Shown: positions 24,218 through 34,680, counted from the first letter of the stretch. The stretch is DNA of 64,000 bases from an uncultured Treponema sp. (GCA_947177175.1 CAMWTK010000002.1:34292-98291), one strand, 5' to 3'. The notes: generated from the letters alone by a model not told the origin. Made by a program: numbers and translations.

Positions 24218-24850
24218 ATGCACGGACCAACCCCCAATGCCGTACACCCGAACGAACATATCCCCAGCGTGTGTTACATCAAAAACACAATCACACGACC
24301 CAGCATAATCGTGGGCGACTACACCTATTACGACGACCCCGTGGATTCCGAACATTTTGAAAACCACGTCACTCATCACTACGATTTTGTGGGAGACAAA
24401 CTTTTTATCGGCAAATTCTGCGCCATTGCACGAGGCGTTGAATTTGTCATGAATGGCGCAAATCATCGTATGAACAGCGTTTCCACCTATCCGTTCAATA
24501 TCATGGGCGGCGGCTGGGAGAAAAGCACTCCCGAAATGGAAGAACTTCCTCTTAAAGGCGATACCGTTGTGGGAAACGACGTATGGATAGGCCAGAACGT
24601 CACCGTTATGGCAGGCTCTCACATAGGCGATGGCGCAATAATCGGCGCGAATTCCACCGTTGCAGGAGACATTCCCCCATATTCGGTAGCCGTCGGAAAT
24701 CCCTGCCGCGTGGTAAAAATGCGCTTCGACGAAGAAACGGTGAAATACCTCTTAAATCTGAAATGGTGGGACTGGGACGCAGAAAAGATTTTTGAAAATC
24801 TCGAAGCCCTGACATCCGCCGACATTGCAAAAATCAAGAGAATTATTTAA
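24218..24850 (+). CDS. Xenobiotic acetyltransferase, Vat/CatB family (left-handed beta-helix)
   Basis: A 210-residue hexapeptide-repeat acetyltransferase strongly resembling streptogramin A acetyltransferases. Shared segments: VGDYTYYDDP, KLFIGKFCAIARGVEFVMNG, ANHRMN with the likely catalytic His, STYPFNIMGGGWEK, LPLKGDTVVGNDVWIGQNV, the hexapeptide coils IGDGAIIGANSTVAGDIPPY, and the C-terminal KWWDWDAEKIFENLE. AAGGAG lies six bases before ATG 24218, and a TATAAT occurs at 24193-24198. It could acetylate virginiamycin-type antibiotics, but chromosomal homologues in gut bacteria often have unknown substrates. Confidence 0.88.
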   Translation: MHGPTPNAVHPNEHIPSVCYIKNTITRPSIIVGDYTYYDDPVDSEHFENHVTHHYDFVGDKLFIGKFCAIARGVEFVMNGANHRMNSVSTYPFNIMGGGWEKSTPEMEELPLKGDTVVGNDVWIGQNVTVMAGSHIGDGAIIGANSTVAGDIPPYSVAVGNPCRVVKMRFDEETVKYLLNLKWWDWDAEKIFENLEALTSADIAKIKRII

Positions 24851-24867
24851 AACGGACGGTAACTTTT

Positions 24868-26226
24868 ATGGAAGAACAGGCAATTTTCACGCGGGCGAAA
24901 CATATCCGCGACGTTATTCGTTATATCGACCGATTTAAGGACGCGGCAGTGGTCATCTACCTCGACGACCGCATCATCGATTCGCCGCTGTGGGCAAGTC
25001 ATATCCGCGACATTTCGCTCATTCACAAAGCCGGATTGCGCGTTATGCTCGTGCCGGGATCGCACAAATATATCGACAAAATCCTTGCGGAAAACAACAT
25101 TTCTTGGGAACGCAAGAACGGATGCCGCATTACGAGCGACGACGCAATGCCGCTCATCAAAACCGCCGCCTTTGACGTGTCGAATATCGTCATGTCAAGC
25201 CTCGCCGGAGAACACCTAACCGCCGTCATCGGAAACTGGGTTCGCGCCCGGGCAAAAGGCGTGATTGACGGCATTGATTACGGCACGTCCGGCGAAATCG
25301 ACCGAATCGACAGCGACGCAATTCGCACCGTGCTTTCCGACGGCTTCATCCCGATTTTTCCCTGCATTGGCTGGAATCTCTCAGGAAAGCCGTACAATAT
25401 TTCTTCCCTGCAACTGGCAACGCAAATTGCCATCCGAATGCAGGCCGACAAACTGTTTTTCCTCGTTCCCGGCGCAGAAATTTCGGCAGACTATTTTTCA
25501 CTTCCCGCAGGAATCGGACTTTCGCCCGAAAGCTGTATTCCCGCAATGAATATCGACGAACTCGACAACTTTTTGGCATTGAACAAAACAGCCAACCGTT
25601 CGTTAGATACCGACGAACAAGCACTGCACGAACATATTCTATCTATCGTTCGTTTGGGAAAAACAGCCTGTATGCAAGGCGTTACCCGCGTCCATATTTT
25701 GAACAGCTCACTTAATGGCACGATTCCGTGTGAAATTTTTAGCGATTTGGGCTCTGGCACGATGATTTATTCCAGCAATTACGGGAAATTGCGCCCCATG
25801 GAACGCAGTGATATTGCAGCCGTCCTTACGCTCATACAACCGTTCGTTAGGAAAGGCTATCTGCTTCCCCGCACCGAAAATCAACTGGAAAGTCAATACC
25901 AAGATTACATCGTCTATGAATTAGACGGCGGCATCCGCGCCTGTGCAGCACTTCATATCTATGACGACAAACAAGCAGAAATTGCCGCCGTCGCCGTAGA
26001 TGAAACCTGTACACATATCGGCATTGGCCCAAAAATCATGGACTGCCTGATAACCCGCGCAAAGCGGCTGGCATTAGACAGCGTATTTGTTCTGACCACC
26101 CAAACGACCGATTGGTTTGAAAGTCTTGGCTTCCGCCCCGATGACATCGCGACACTTCCCGAAAAACGCAAACAACTATGGTCGCCCGCCCGCGGCTCAA
26201 AACTATTGCGGATGAAATTGCGCTAA
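24868..26226 (+). CDS. argA: N-acetylglutamate synthase (amino-acid kinase plus GNAT domains)
   Basis: First step of arginine biosynthesis: acetyl-CoA plus glutamate gives N-acetylglutamate. The 452-residue chain has the ArgA architecture. Residues ~1-290 are an amino-acid-kinase fold (VVIYLDDRIIDSP, GLRVMLVPGSHKYID, GRITS-like GCRITSDDAMPLI, KGVIDGIDYGTSGEIDRID, PIFPCIGWNLSGKPYNI), and residues ~305-452 are GNAT (LRPMERSDIAAVLTLIQPFV, AEIAAVAVDETCTHIGIG, VFVLTTQTTDWFESLGFRP). It starts 17 bases after the acetyltransferase gene with no good ribosome-binding site. Three dispersed ACGAACG-type motifs lie inside it (25594-25850). The next plus-strand segment is the parS region. Confidence 0.93.
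   Translation: MEEQAIFTRAKHIRDVIRYIDRFKDAAVVIYLDDRIIDSPLWASHIRDISLIHKAGLRVMLVPGSHKYIDKILAENNISWERKNGCRITSDDAMPLIKTAAFDVSNIVMSSLAGEHLTAVIGNWVRARAKGVIDGIDYGTSGEIDRIDSDAIRTVLSDGFIPIFPCIGWNLSGKPYNISSLQLATQIAIRMQADKLFFLVPGAEISADYFSLPAGIGLSPESCIPAMNIDELDNFLALNKTANRSLDTDEQALHEHILSIVRLGKTACMQGVTRVHILNSSLNGTIPCEIFSDLGSGTMIYSSNYGKLRPMERSDIAAVLTLIQPFVRKGYLLPRTENQLESQYQDYIVYELDGGIRACAALHIYDDKQAEIAAVAVDETCTHIGIGPKIMDCLITRAKRLALDSVFVLTTQTTDWFESLGFRPDDIATLPEKRKQLWSPARGSKLLRMKLR
25594..25850. repeat. Three copies of the dispersed motif inside argA
   Basis: AACCGTTCGTTAG at 25594-25606 and again at 25838-25850, and CTATCGTTCGTTTG at 25643-25656. These are the reverse orientation of the ACGAACG core and fall in more than one codon phase. 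Confidence 0.65.
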
Positions 26227-26262
26227 AAGATTTTCAAAAAGCAACCACGAACAAAGCAAGAT

Positions 26263-26278
26263 TGTTTCACGTGAAACA
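26263..26278. promoter_or_regulatory. parS site 1 (perfect)
   Basis: TGTTTCACGTGAAACA, identical to the canonical ParB-binding palindrome of Bacillus and many other bacteria. It marks an origin-proximal chromosome segregation centre. Confidence 0.95.
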
Positions 26279-26359
26279 AATTTATGAAAATACGGCATAC
26301 TATCAAAGTACGCTATTTCACGTCAATATAATTCTTCGGCAGGACTTCTCTATGGACTA

Positions 26360-26375
26360 TGTTTCACGTGAAATA
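26360..26375. promoter_or_regulatory. parS site 2 (one mismatch)
   Basis: TGTTTCACGTGAAATA differs from the canonical site only at position 15. Confidence 0.88.
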
Positions 26376-26584
26376 TTTCTCTTTATTCGTGCACATGAAA
26401 ACTTCCGCAAAAATCAGAAGAAATTTATTCACAGACTTTCCACAGACAGTATTTTCGTCAAAAACCCGCAAATTCTGCTAATTGCTTATATACCAATAAT
26501 TTACGAATTCTTTTTAAATTGTGCGAATTTTCAATTGAGTTTTCCCAAAGTTTTCCACAAGCGCAGATTCTGTCATCATCAAAG

Positions 26585-26600
26585 TGTTTCACGTGAAACA
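26585..26600. promoter_or_regulatory. parS site 3 (perfect)
   Basis: TGTTTCACGTGAAACA again, 322 bp from site 1. Three sites in about 340 bp make chance very unlikely. Confidence 0.95.
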
Positions 26601-26628
26601 TTTTTTGCCACATGAACAAAATCGAGTA

Positions 26629-26661
26629 TAAAAAACAGCCGTACAAATAGCGCGGCTGTTT
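26629..26661 (-). terminator. Terminator of the gyrBA transcript
   Basis: Minus strand: AAACAGCCG, 11-base loop, CGGCTGTTT, continuing into a T-run (GGCTGTTTTTTATA). It lies about 75 bases after the gyrA stop. Confidence 0.82.
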
Positions 26662-26734
26662 CTCGGTTTGTATGTAAACGGTTTATCAACTTGTCCGCTT
26701 GCACGGACAAATGCGACGTTTTCAGCAGAAAATA

Positions 26735-29251
26735 TTATTTTTCATCGTCTTTCGCAACCCGATCCAAGCCGACCACATAGTCAGGCGCTTCAATTTCAAG
26801 AATGCGAACGCCGGACGATGCCCTGCCCTGCTTTGAAATAGAATCCGCCTGCACACGCAATGTCTTGCCTTGGCTCGTCATGCACACCACTTCATCGCTG
26901 TCAGCAACGGCAAGCGCGCCGATAATTTCGCCTTTGTCCTCTACATTGCCAAAGATTTTCTGTCCGCCCGTACCGCGACCGTGCGCGCTATATTCGTCAA
27001 AGTCCACACGTTTGCCAAATCCTTTTTCTGTTATGACAAGCGCATTCATATTTGACTTAACGCAGATTGCGGCGGCCAATTCATCGCCGCTGGAAAGACG
27101 GATGCCCGTCACGCCACGGCTTGCCCTGCCCATTGGGCGCACGTCTTCTTCGGTAATACGCAATGCCTGACCGCGACGGGTAACTAACATTAGTTCGTCA
27201 TTTCCCGTCGTCATAATCGATGACACCAAATGGTCGCCTTCCTCAAGTTTTATGGCAACAATACCGCGCGTCTTTGCGTTGGCGAATTCGGTAATCGGCG
27301 TTTTTTTGACAACGCCGTTCGCGGTCGCCATAAAGACATTCAAATCTTCTTTAAATTCTTTCATCGTCACGATTGTCGTTATCTCTTCGTTTGCGGAAAC
27401 AGAAAGCAACGACTTGATATGCGAGCCACGGCTGTTCCTGCTGGCTTCGGGAATCTCGTGCACTTTGACCCAATATGCCTTGCCTTCGTTCGTGATAAAA
27501 GTAATATACGAATGTGTAGTTGCTATAAAAATCTGATTGATGTAATCGTCCGCAACGAGGTTCGCGCTCAGGCTGCCTTTTCCGCCGCGGCTTTGGCTTT
27601 TGTACGCAGTCAGCGGCACACGCTTGATGTAACCGAGTTTGGAAATCATAACGACGACTTCTTCTTCTTTTATCATGTCCTCCATGTTGATTTCTTCGAC
27701 TTCATCGGCAACGATGTCGGTGCGGCGGTCGTCGCCATATTTTGCGGCAAGCTCGTTCGTTTCGTCCTTGATGACTGCGAGGATTTTTTCGTTATGCGCG
27801 AGCAAATCTTCCAAATGGTCAATCAGCACTTGCAACTCGCGAATTTCTTTCTGCAAATCTTCAATCTGCAAGTGCGTGAGGCGTTTGAGCTGCATGTCCA
27901 CAATCGCCTGCGACTGTTCGTCGTCAAAATCGAAACGTTTTTCAAGCGCGAGTTTTGCCGCTTCGGTGTTCAGACTTTCGCGGATAATCTTGATGACTTC
28001 ATCGATATTATTGATCGCCGTAATAAGCGCCTGCAAAATATGCATACGGTGCTTTGCGACTTTCAAATCGTAAATCGTACGCCGGGTAATAACTTCCACC
28101 CGATGATCCACAAAATGCTGTATGAGCTGCTTCAGGTTCAGCACTTCCGGCTTCAGATAATTCTGCTTGAGCGTGAGCATTCCCGGCTCGTCGTAGCGAG
28201 GCTCGCCCTCTTTTTCCTGCGGAACGAGCGCGAGATTTATCACGCCAAAATTGGACTGCAAATCGGTCTTGGCAAACAACTGGTTCAGCACGAATTTCGT
28301 AATCGCGCCTTTTTTCAAGTCCACCACGATACGCATTCCAAAGCGGTCGGACGATTCGTCGTTCGCGTTTGAGATGCCTTCGATTTGCTTGTCGCGGATA
28401 AGCTCCTTAATCCGGCGGATGATGTTGGTCGTGTTCACGCCATAAGGGACTTCGGTAAAGACGATAGATTCCCTGCCGTGGCGATCCGTCTCAATCGTGA
28501 ACTTTGAGCGAATCGTGATTTTGCCACGCCCCGTTTTGTAGGCTTTCTTGATACCGCTGCGCCCGTAAATGATGCCGCCCGTCGGGAAATCCGGTCCTTT
28601 GAGGTGCTGCATCAAATCGTCAATGGAAAGGTCGGGATTGTCGATGTACGCGGCGATTGCCGCCGCCACTTCGCGCAGATTGTGCGTCGGCATATTGGTT
28701 GACATACCGACGGCAATTCCCGTCGTGCCGTTGCAGAGCAGGAACGGAAATTTTGACGGAAGCACGCTCGGCTCTTCGGTCGTGTCGTCAAAGTTGCGCA
28801 CCATATCCACGGTATTTTTGGAAATGTCGGAGACCATTTCTTCCGTGACGCGGGACATCTTTGCCTCGGTGTAGCGGTAGGCCGCCGGCGGGTCGCCCGC
28901 AATCGTACCGAAATTTCCCTGCGCCGTGACCGTCGTATACCGCTGCGCAAAATCTTGTCCCAGACGGACGAGCGCGTCATACACGGAACTGTCGCCATGC
29001 GGATGGTAATGACCAAGCACTTCACCGACAATCGTCGCACATTTTTTGGTCTTTCCGTTGCTCGCAAGGTGAAGCGTGTCCATGGCATACATAATGCGCC
29101 GGTGCACGGGTTTAAGCCCGTCGCGCACATCGGGAAGTGCGCGTTGCACGATGACCGACATCGAATAGTCGATGTATGCCTGCTTGACTTCGGTTTCAAT
29201 CGGAATTTTTATAATCACGCCGCCTTCGGCTGTCTGTATTGTTTCTAACAT
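26735..29251 (-). CDS. gyrA: DNA gyrase subunit A
   Basis: Breakage-reunion subunit that introduces negative supercoils with GyrB. 838 residues. Catalytic tyrosine in DFAQRYTTVTAQGNFG (~residue 120). The quinolone region reads HPHGDSSVYDALVRLGQ, keeping the Ser and Asp found in susceptible enzymes. The C-terminal beta-pinwheel has the GyrA box SQSRGGKGS, which separates gyrase from topoisomerase IV. AGGA precedes ATG. It is 45 bases downstream of gyrB in the same orientation, so they form a gyrBA operon running away from dnaA. Confidence 0.97.
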   Translation of the reverse strand: MLETIQTAEGGVIIKIPIETEVKQAYIDYSMSVIVQRALPDVRDGLKPVHRRIMYAMDTLHLASNGKTKKCATIVGEVLGHYHPHGDSSVYDALVRLGQDFAQRYTTVTAQGNFGTIAGDPPAAYRYTEAKMSRVTEEMVSDISKNTVDMVRNFDDTTEEPSVLPSKFPFLLCNGTTGIAVGMSTNMPTHNLREVAAAIAAYIDNPDLSIDDLMQHLKGPDFPTGGIIYGRSGIKKAYKTGRGKITIRSKFTIETDRHGRESIVFTEVPYGVNTTNIIRRIKELIRDKQIEGISNANDESSDRFGMRIVVDLKKGAITKFVLNQLFAKTDLQSNFGVINLALVPQEKEGEPRYDEPGMLTLKQNYLKPEVLNLKQLIQHFVDHRVEVITRRTIYDLKVAKHRMHILQALITAINNIDEVIKIIRESLNTEAAKLALEKRFDFDDEQSQAIVDMQLKRLTHLQIEDLQKEIRELQVLIDHLEDLLAHNEKILAVIKDETNELAAKYGDDRRTDIVADEVEEINMEDMIKEEEVVVMISKLGYIKRVPLTAYKSQSRGGKGSLSANLVADDYINQIFIATTHSYITFITNEGKAYWVKVHEIPEASRNSRGSHIKSLLSVSANEEITTIVTMKEFKEDLNVFMATANGVVKKTPITEFANAKTRGIVAIKLEEGDHLVSSIMTTGNDELMLVTRRGQALRITEEDVRPMGRASRGVTGIRLSSGDELAAAICVKSNMNALVITEKGFGKRVDFDEYSAHGRGTGGQKIFGNVEDKGEIIGALAVADSDEVVCMTSQGKTLRVQADSISKQGRASSGVRILEIEAPDYVVGLDRVAKDDEK

Positions 29252-29296
29252 AGTGTGTTCCTGTTTCCGTAATCTTTTTTTCGTCCGACCGACGAA

Positions 29297-31273
<1,977 letters not shown>

Positions 31274-31369
31274 TTACCTACATAATATAAACGTTTTGCC
31301 TTTTCGACTAAAAAACAAGATTATTTTTATATAATAAGAAGAGATAAAGATATTTTTAGTATATCCATA

Positions 31370-31399
31370 TTGAAGAAAAAAGTAAAGGTGAGATATACT
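31370..31399 (+). promoter_or_regulatory. Leaderless promoter of dnaA
   Basis: TTGAAG (31370-31375), 18 bases, TATACT (31394-31399), then GTAAGC and ATG 31406. No ribosome-binding site precedes the ATG, so initiator synthesis may depend on leaderless translation. Confidence 0.62.
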
Positions 31400-31405
31400 G
31401 TAAGC

Positions 31406-32800
31406 ATGACCGAACAAAATTACCGCGAAGTCTTTGCGGAAGCGATGACCCAAATTCACGACGAATACAGACAAGCCGGAAAAGAAAGCGAATTCATGCT
31501 GTGGTTTAATGTCAATTATCTGAAAGACACCATTTCCGAAATCACCGTGTCCGTCGCATCGGAATTCATGTGGCAGCAAATGGTCTCAAAAGGAAATATC
31601 CAAAAAATCGAAGCGAAAATTTACGAGCTTGTCGGGCAGAACATAAAACTTGCCTATATCATCAAGAACGAGCCGAAAACCGAAAAACCGAAAGACGAAC
31701 TGTCGAAAAAAACCGAAAAGTCTGCAAAACCTGCCGCCCAGGCAGAGCCAGCCGAAAAGAAAAAGCATCCGCAATTGCGCGAAGATTACACGTTCGACAA
31801 TTTCATTCCCGGCGAGAACAGCATTTATGCGTTCAACGCGGCGCAGGCGGCGGCAAAAAATCCGGGCAAAGCGTACAATCCTATTCTGATTTACGGCGGC
31901 GTCGGATTGGGAAAAACGCATTTGATGCAGGCCGTAGGCAATTATATGTACGCGGAAAGCGGAACGTCATACAAAATCTGCTACGTCAGCGCGGAATCGT
32001 TCGGAAACGAATTCATCGAATCAATCCGCACCAAGACGACCGAAAAATTCAAAAACAAATATCGCAAGTTGGACGTGCTTTTGCTCGACGACATTCATTT
32101 TTTGCAGGGAAAAAATTCCACGCAAGAAGAATTATTTTACACGTTCAATACGCTGTACGACCGAAATTGTCAGCTCGTTTTTACCTGCGACCGACCGATT
32201 ACTGAAATGAAAGGCATTGAAGAACGCCTGCGCACACGTTTTTCCCGCGGACTGAACATCGACTTGCAACCGCCGGATTATGAGACGCGAAAGGCAATCC
32301 TTGAAAAGAAAATGGAAATGCAAAAAATCCGCATTTCGGACGATGTTATCGACCTTATCGCAAAAAACGTGCAGACTAACGTGCGCGATTTGGAAAGTTG
32401 CCTGACCAAAATGATTGGCTATGCAGAACTCGTCGGAAAAAACGTGACGATAGAAATTGCCCAACAATTATTGCGCGATATGTTCAGCCAGCCGCTTTCC
32501 GGCGCAATCACGGTAGAAACGATTCAGCGCGTGGTGGCGAATCATTACAATATTTCTCTGTCAGACATCAAAAGCAACAAACGCTCTACAAAATTCGTCA
32601 TTCCGCGGCAGATTGCCATTTACATTGCGCGCAACCTCACGGAATATTCGTACCCGGAACTCGGCTCAGAATTTGGCGGGCGCGACCATTCCACGATGAT
32701 GCATTCGCATGACAAAATCGAAAACGCCATAAAAGTCGATTCGTCGCTCGACATAACCATCCAACAGCTTATCCGCGACATAAAAGATTACAAAAAGTAA
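31406..32800 (+). CDS. dnaA: Chromosomal replication initiator DnaA
   Basis: Binds DnaA boxes and opens the origin. 464 residues. Domain I at ~1-85; Lys/Glu/Pro-rich linker (domain II) at ~90-125; AAA+ domain III from YTFDNFIPGENS, Walker A YGGVGLGKTHLMQAVG (~163), Walker B VLLLDDIHFLQGK, sensor RLRTRFSRGL with the Arg finger. The DNA-binding domain IV ends with LGSEFGGRDHSTMMHSHDKI. A longer frame starts 12 codons upstream; the ATG at 31406 matches family N-termini and the six-base spacing from TATACT. dnaN does not follow; a candidate origin segment does. Confidence 0.97.
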   Translation: MTEQNYREVFAEAMTQIHDEYRQAGKESEFMLWFNVNYLKDTISEITVSVASEFMWQQMVSKGNIQKIEAKIYELVGQNIKLAYIIKNEPKTEKPKDELSKKTEKSAKPAAQAEPAEKKKHPQLREDYTFDNFIPGENSIYAFNAAQAAAKNPGKAYNPILIYGGVGLGKTHLMQAVGNYMYAESGTSYKICYVSAESFGNEFIESIRTKTTEKFKNKYRKLDVLLLDDIHFLQGKNSTQEELFYTFNTLYDRNCQLVFTCDRPITEMKGIEERLRTRFSRGLNIDLQPPDYETRKAILEKKMEMQKIRISDDVIDLIAKNVQTNVRDLESCLTKMIGYAELVGKNVTIEIAQQLLRDMFSQPLSGAITVETIQRVVANHYNISLSDIKSNKRSTKFVIPRQIAIYIARNLTEYSYPELGSEFGGRDHSTMMHSHDKIENAIKVDSSLDITIQQLIRDIKDYKK

Positions 32801-33034
32801 ACAGCGGAAAACCTGCTCCAACCATGAAGATTTCCTGTGCAAAACTTTCGGATGTGCGGAAAAGCGGAAAACCTGCGGATTGAAGAACAAAAGTTTTCCG
32901 CTTCATAACGTATTGTATTGCAAGAAGATACGCACGTTTTCCACAAATCCACCGTGCTTATTATTACTATTACTAAAATTTATATAAATTTATAATAAGA
33001 CAAAAATGCACCAAATTGATAATCTCTGACCTTG
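32801..33034. other. Candidate oriC segment downstream of dnaA
   Basis: A 290-base non-coding gap follows dnaA. AGCGGAAAACCTGC occurs twice (32803-32816, 32863-32876) and inverted as GTTTTCCGCT (32893-32902). GTTTTCCACA (32936-32945) is a DnaA box with one mismatch. After a short GC-richer spacer come triplet repeats TTATTATTACTATTACTA (32959-32976), similar to DnaA-trio elements, then a pure A/T run (AAATTTATATAAATTTATAA). Box, GC spacer, trios and unwinding element in this order resembles the basal unwinding system of known origins. No experimental support; the parS region at 26.4 kb is an alternative. Confidence 0.55.
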
Positions 33035-33063
33035 TGGACGGCATTGAGCGGTTGTGATATACT
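33035..33063 (+). promoter_or_regulatory. Promoter of the flavin reductase-like gene
   Basis: TGGACG (33035-33040), 17 bases, TATACT (33058-33063). A 27-base leader with GAGGAG follows. Confidence 0.58.
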
Positions 33064-33090
33064 TTCGCAAAACTCACGAGGAGAAAAACG

Positions 33091-33639
33091 ATGGAATTTG
33101 ACGCAAAGCATTCGGTTATCGTGCCGGAAGGCGTGTTTATTATCGGGACGTATGATGAAAACGGTGTGCCGAACGCGATGAACGCGGCATGGGGAATTCA
33201 GTCGGATTATGAGGAAATCACGCTGTACCTTGCCAAACACAAGACAACCGAAAATTTGAAAAAGACGGGCGCGTTTACGGTGGCATTCGGAACGAAAAAT
33301 ACCGTAGTCATTTCTGATTATTTTGGCATTGCGAGCGGCAACGACGTGAACAAAATCGAAAAAGCGGGCGTCCACGTACACAAAAGCGTACATATCAACG
33401 CGCCGATAATTGAAGAATATCCGCTGACGCTTGAATGTGTCGTAAAAGAATGGAACGAACAGCGCGAAATGCTCGTGGGAACGATAGTCGCGCAGCAAGC
33501 AGACGATGCCATTTTGACGGACGGAAAAATTGACATGTCAAAACTTCAGCCGATTATGTACGACGCTTCGTTTCAGGTGTACCGCACGATTGGCGAAGTC
33601 GTCGGCAAGGCATTCAGCGACGGCAACAAACTGAAATAG
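33091..33639 (+). CDS. Flavin reductase-like / FMN-binding split-barrel protein
   Basis: A 182-residue protein of the flavoredoxin/flavin reductase-like family. PEGVFIIGTYDENGVPNAMN is the usual N-terminal strand-loop, then WGIQSDYEEITLYLAKHKTT and GAFTVAF, then the FMN-contact region DYFGIASGNDVNKIEKAGV. GAGGAG lies before the ATG. It is followed by a flavodoxin gene with its own promoter, so the two may form a flavin-based electron-transfer pair. Catalytic role not established. Confidence 0.86.
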   Translation: MEFDAKHSVIVPEGVFIIGTYDENGVPNAMNAAWGIQSDYEEITLYLAKHKTTENLKKTGAFTVAFGTKNTVVISDYFGIASGNDVNKIEKAGVHVHKSVHINAPIIEEYPLTLECVVKEWNEQREMLVGTIVAQQADDAILTDGKIDMSKLQPIMYDASFQVYRTIGEVVGKAFSDGNKLK

Positions 33640-33674
33640 CGCAAAATTGTTCGGTTTGGCGCGATTCTATCGAC

Positions 33675-33704
33675 TTGATACAAACATTTCAGAAAAGATA
33701 TACT
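33675..33704 (+). promoter_or_regulatory. Promoter of the exported flavodoxin gene
   Basis: TTGATA (33675-33680), 18 bases, TATACT (33699-33704), with a leader containing GGAG. Confidence 0.62.
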
Positions 33705-33734
33705 GATGATGATTTTACACAGTGGAGCATTGGA

Positions 33735-34313
33735 ATGAGAAAAACAATAGTGCTTGCGGCGATATTCGCGTTTTTTGCGGGGAATATGTTTGCGCAAGGC
33801 ACGTCATTGGTCGTCTATTTTTCGCATACGGGCGAACAATACGGCGTGGGCGAAATTACTGAAGGCAATACTGCTGTCATTGCAAAAATGATTGCGCAGA
33901 AAGTCGGCGCGAATATATTTGAGATTGTCCCGGAAGAAGACTATCAAAAGCGATACCGTTCGTGTGTCCAAGTTGCCAAACAGGAAAAACGCGCCAAAAG
34001 TCGTCCTACGTATGTCGGAGACGTTGACGTTTCTTCCTACGATACTATATTTATCGGCTATCCGATTTGGTTCAGCGATTTGCCGATGGTGGTCTATACG
34101 TTCCTTGAATCGCACGATTTGCATGACAAGACAATCGTTCCGTTCTGCACGCATGAAGGCAGCGGCTCGTCAAAAACGGACGACACGATTAAGCGGCTGT
34201 TTGCCACTGCCACGGTGAAAAAAATCTTTGAACTGCGTGGTTCTGTCGCACAGAACGAACGAGACGAAGCGTGCGCCGCCGTAGACAAATGGTTCAAAGA
34301 ATTAGGATTGTAA
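33735..34313 (+). CDS. Flavodoxin family protein with N-terminal signal peptide
   Basis: A 192-residue flavodoxin fold. After the signal-like MRKTIVLAAIFAFFAGNMFA comes GTSLVVYFSHTGEQY, the FMN phosphate-binding loop, then SYDTIFIGYPIWFSDLPMVV with the aromatic flavin-stacking residue, and VPFCTHEGSGSS. It therefore looks exported rather than cytoplasmic, unusual for flavodoxin. GGAG CATTGGA ATG supports start 33735; an in-frame ATG upstream falls inside the promoter. The 3' end overlaps the convergent MGMT-like gene by 12 bases. Confidence 0.86.
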   Translation: MRKTIVLAAIFAFFAGNMFAQGTSLVVYFSHTGEQYGVGEITEGNTAVIAKMIAQKVGANIFEIVPEEDYQKRYRSCVQVAKQEKRAKSRPTYVGDVDVSSYDTIFIGYPIWFSDLPMVVYTFLESHDLHDKTIVPFCTHEGSGSSKTDDTIKRLFATATVKKIFELRGSVAQNERDEACAAVDKWFKELGL

Positions 34314-34673
34314 ATAAGGCAATATATTTTCCAAATCGGCGCGGATTGCCTCAAAATCGTCTTCGGTAATGGCGTGGATTTGCATATTTACGTGATTGTC
34401 CACGAACGAAACGTGTTCGCTTTCTAATTTTTTGCGTTGTACCTCGCTCCCGCCAAACGCAAAACTGCCGGAACAAAATCCCTTGGCATTTACGACGCGA
34501 TGGCACGGCGTGGTAGCGTTGCTCGGATTTTTGTGCAGTACGTTGCCCACGTAGCGGCGCAGATGACAGTTTCCCATGAGCGCGGCAATCTGCGAGTATG
34601 ACGCGACTTTTCCCGGCGGAATGCGTTGCACGGCGGCGTAGATTTTTTTGTCCAATGTGCTGTACTTCGGCAT
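34302..34673 (-). CDS. O6-methylguanine-DNA methyltransferase family (C-terminal domain only)
   Basis: A 123-residue protein consisting only of the DNA-binding/active-site domain. VQRIPPGKVASYSQIAALMG is the helix-turn-helix, RRYVGNVLHKNP the arginine-finger helix, and TTPCHRVV keeps the methyl-accepting Cys. Alkyltransferase-like proteins have Trp or Ala there, so this one may still be a suicide repair enzyme. There is a non-standard C-terminal tail. No ribosome-binding site; TATACT ends seven bases before the ATG. It overlaps the flavodoxin 3' end in convergent orientation. Confidence 0.88.
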   Translation of the reverse strand: MPKYSTLDKKIYAAVQRIPPGKVASYSQIAALMGNCHLRRYVGNVLHKNPSNATTPCHRVVNAKGFCSGSFAFGGSEVQRKKLESEHVSFVDNHVNMQIHAITEDDFEAIRADLENILPYLQS

Positions 34674-34680
34674 GATAAAA

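Larger units (their letters stand above)
26227..26734. other. AT-rich non-coding segment with parS cluster (origin-proximal region)
   Basis: Roughly 500 bases between argA and gyrA without a credible gene. It is AT-rich and carries three parS palindromes, one perfect DnaA-box-like TTATTCACA (26425-26433), and one-mismatch forms such as TTTTCCACA near 26551. Its 3' part holds the gyrA terminator and a small TTGTCCG/CGGACAA inverted repeat near 26690-26710. It may be part of, or an alternative to, the origin region next to dnaA. Confidence 0.6.

Noticed and set aside
26314..26329. TATTTCACGTCAATAT as a fourth parS site
   Set aside because: Only the central TTTCACGT half is kept; too many mismatches in the other arm to claim ParB binding.
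26178..26615. Plus-strand open frame of ~145 codons over the parS region
   Set aside because: It overlaps argA, carries all three parS palindromes, and has no ribosome-binding site or family similarity.
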